This document shows, in pieces, positions 5,771 to 6,984 of a DNA stretch of 6,984 nucleotides. The notes beneath the pieces are model-generated. The model did not search any database, had not been told where the DNA came from, and saw only the letters and a program-made list of their open reading frames with translations. The position numbers were made by a program, and so were the translations under genes. Numbering within the stretch: the first letter of the stretch is position 1; every line of letters starts with the position of its first letter. Source of the DNA: an uncultured Actinomycetes bacterium (lineage in GTDB: Bacteria; Actinomycetota; Thermoleophilia; Solirubrobacterales; Thermoleophilaceae); assembly GCA_946481495.1 (NCBI GenBank), contig CAMLNW010000142.1, positions 1 to 6,984 of the forward strand, written 5' to 3'.

Positions 5771-6888
5771 TGGATACCTGCCTGCTTGCACGCCGCCGCG
5801 TACTGCGGAGTGCAGATCTGCTTCACCGTCCAGAAATCGTCCTTGATGATCGTGTCCTGGATGTTGTCCTTGGTCACCGCGACCGGGGTGAGCAGCACCG
5901 ACGGGACCTTCTTCTGGCCGTTGTCGATCTCACCGTTGACCAGCCCGCTCGGCGGGTCGTCGCCGTTGGCCAGTGCGACCGCCAGCTCGGCGGCTGCGTT
6001 GGCCTCGGCCTTGATCGCCTTGTAGACCGTCATGTACTGCTCACCAGCCAGGATCCGCTGGATCGCGGCGAGCTCGGCGTCCTGTCCTGTCGTCGGACGC
6101 TGGTTGGGATCGACTCCGGCTGACTTCATAGCGGCGATCGCGCCGCCCGCCGTGCCGTCATTGGCCGCATACACGCCGACGAACCCGTTCTTGCCGAGCG
6201 CGGTGATCGCCTGCTCCATCTCCTGCTGGGCCTTGTCCGGGCTCCAGTCGGGAGTGTCGTACTCCTTGCCGATCTTCAGGTCGCTCTTGTCGAAGACGCT
6301 GTGCGCGCCCTGCTTGAAGAGCTTCGCGTTGTTGTCGGTCGGGGCGCCGTTGATCATCACGATCGTCCCGTCGCCGTTGCCGTCGGACTCGAGCTTGTCG
6401 ACCAGGCTGTTCGCCTGCAGCTTGCCGACCTGCTCGTTGTCGAACGACACGTAGTAGTCGACGTCAGCGTCGGTGATCAGGCGGTCGTAGCTGATGACCG
6501 GGATGTCGGACTGATTGGCGCGGGAGACGATCGAGCCTGCCGACGCCGCGTCGACGGGATCGAGCACCAGTACGTCGGCGCCCTTGGTGATCGCTGCCTC
6601 GGCCTGCTGCTGCTGCTTCGCCGCGTCCTGATCGGCGTTCGAGTAGATCAAGTCGCAGTCCGGACAGAGCTGGTTGAGCTTCTTCTCGAAGTTCGGCCTG
6701 TCCTGGGACTCATAGCGTGCGGTCTTCGACTCCGGCAGCAGCAGGGCTATCGAGCCGCTACCTCCACCTGAGCTGCTGGACCCGCCGGAGGAGCCGCTGT
6801 CGTCGTCATCGCCGCAGGCGATGAGAGCTCCACCGCTCAGCGCAAGGAGGACGCTGAGGATCAGCGCGCGCCAAGTGGTACTGGTCAT
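5767..6888 (-). CDS. xylF: XylF-like sugar-binding lipoprotein of an ABC importer
   Basis: This is the extracytoplasmic receptor of the importer, 373 residues. The signal peptide (RALILSVLLALSGGALIAC) ends in lipobox LIAC with lipidated Cys25, followed by an acidic GDDDD and a Ser/Gly linker to about residue 46. The mature type I periplasmic-binding fold matches E. coli XylF closely: R58 in TARYESQD, SYDRLITDADVDYYVSFDNE (133-152) with D135 and R136, GAPTDNNAKLF (181-191), W215, AANDGTAGGA (241-250), TGQDAELA (267-274) with D270, and MTVYK with K290. From memory of the XylF structure these are the xylose-contact positions, so an aldopentose ligand is likely. Unlike E. coli XylF it has four extra mature cysteines (C75 and C78 in CPDC; C359 and C367 near the C-terminus), which could form disulfides. 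The ATG at 6888 was chosen for its strong Shine-Dalgarno and lipoprotein signal. It is first in the operon, with its own promoter. Confidence 0.95.
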   Translation of the reverse strand: MTSTTWRALILSVLLALSGGALIACGDDDDSGSSGGSSSSGGGSGSIALLLPESKTARYESQDRPNFEKKLNQLCPDCDLIYSNADQDAAKQQQQAEAAITKGADVLVLDPVDAASAGSIVSRANQSDIPVISYDRLITDADVDYYVSFDNEQVGKLQANSLVDKLESDGNGDGTIVMINGAPTDNNAKLFKQGAHSVFDKSDLKIGKEYDTPDWSPDKAQQEMEQAITALGKNGFVGVYAANDGTAGGAIAAMKSAGVDPNQRPTTGQDAELAAIQRILAGEQYMTVYKAIKAEANAAAELAVALANGDDPPSGLVNGEIDNGQKKVPSVLLTPVAVTKDNIQDTIIKDDFWTVKQICTPQYAAACKQAGIQ

Positions 6889-6941
6889 GGGAGACCTCCC
6901 TCGGTCTATCTGTATGTGGCTGTGCCTGTTGTGCGTCTCCC
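6889..6941 (-). other. 5' leader of xylF with 7-nt inverted repeat flanking the ribosome binding site
   Basis: In the transcript, GGGAGAC near the predicted 5' end (bases 6941-6935) is perfectly complementary to GTCTCCC directly before the ATG (6895-6889). Pairing would enclose a C/A-rich, weakly structured segment of about 39 nt containing most of the Shine-Dalgarno sequence GGGAGGT, and would overlap its last two bases. It may modulate access to the start, or may be a by-product of the GGGAGG/CTCCC composition. No known riboswitch or leader peptide was recognised. Confidence 0.3.
6894..6900 (-). promoter_or_regulatory. Ribosome binding site of xylF
   Basis: On the minus strand GGGAGGT lies 5 nt before the ATG at 6888. 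It is a strong match and settles the start of the binding protein against the longer open frame, which extends upstream to 6978. Confidence 0.85.
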
Positions 6942-6949
6942 GCAAGACG

Positions 6950-6978
6950 ATTGTTCTCCTCGTCCCGGGCAGTGTCAA
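6950..6978 (-). promoter_or_regulatory. Sigma-70-type promoter of the sugar ABC operon
   Basis: On the minus strand a perfect -35 TTGACA (6978-6973) is followed after exactly 17 nt by AACAAT (6955-6950), which matches the -10 consensus at four of six positions. Transcription would begin near 6943, giving a leader of about 55 nt. No clear operator palindrome of LacI or ROK type was seen between the promoter and the start codon, but the window ends only six bases upstream of the -35. Confidence 0.7.
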
Positions 6979-6984
6979 CCTCTT

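Noticed and set aside
6889..6978. 30-residue upstream extension of the binding-protein frame to a TTG at 6978
   Set aside because: That TTG is part of the TTGACA promoter element, the added residues would spoil the lipoprotein signal peptide, and a strong Shine-Dalgarno precedes the ATG at 6888.
1..6984. Search for a mobile element, CRISPR array, toxin-antitoxin pair or phage genes
   Set aside because: No transposase or integrase motifs, no spaced direct repeats and no small toxin-like gene pairs were seen. All the long coding regions belong to ordinary metabolic or transport families with uniform base composition.

Overview
The window is high-GC DNA with dense, mostly minus-strand genes, strong third-position G/C preference and short intergenic gaps. 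This suits an actinobacterium. The acidic and Ser/Gly-rich lipoprotein linker and the wording of the sugar-transport proteins recall Thermoleophilia/Solirubrobacterales, but that placement is an impression and was not tested.

Left block (1-1944, minus strand, read right to left): a probable three-gene operon. It encodes an SMP-30/gluconolactonase-family protein with a full set of metal ligands, then (10-nt gap) a SnoaL-like/NTF2-fold protein, then (32-nt gap) a short-chain dehydrogenase closely resembling the SDR domain of HSDL2. The last gene runs off the left edge, so only its first 203 residues are present. The substrate of this cassette cannot be read from the sequence.

Middle (2050-3513, plus strand): a 14-TM DHA2-type MFS exporter, divergent from the left operon across a region of about 105 nt that must carry both promoters. 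It converges on the right-hand operon. The 155-nt convergent gap (3514-3668) is packed with GC-rich hairpins that probably terminate both transcripts.

Right block (3669-6984, minus strand): a complete D-xylose-type (XylF/XylH-like) ABC importer operon. The order is periplasmic-binding lipoprotein, single-domain ATPase, permease. The genes are joined by 4-nt GTGA and ATGA stop/start overlaps. A consensus-like promoter (TTGACA, 17-nt spacer, AACAAT) and a strong Shine-Dalgarno sequence precede the binding protein. No regulator or sugar kinase/isomerase gene lies inside the window.

I found no evidence of a mobile element, CRISPR array, RNA gene or clearly new system. The points most worth checking are: the co-location of an SMP-30 lactonase and an SDR with a xylose-type importer (possible oxidative pentose route, though the SDR subtype argues against it); the single-NBD ATPase in a xylose-type importer; a hairpin covering the SDR start codon; and a 7-nt inverted pairing in the binding-protein leader.
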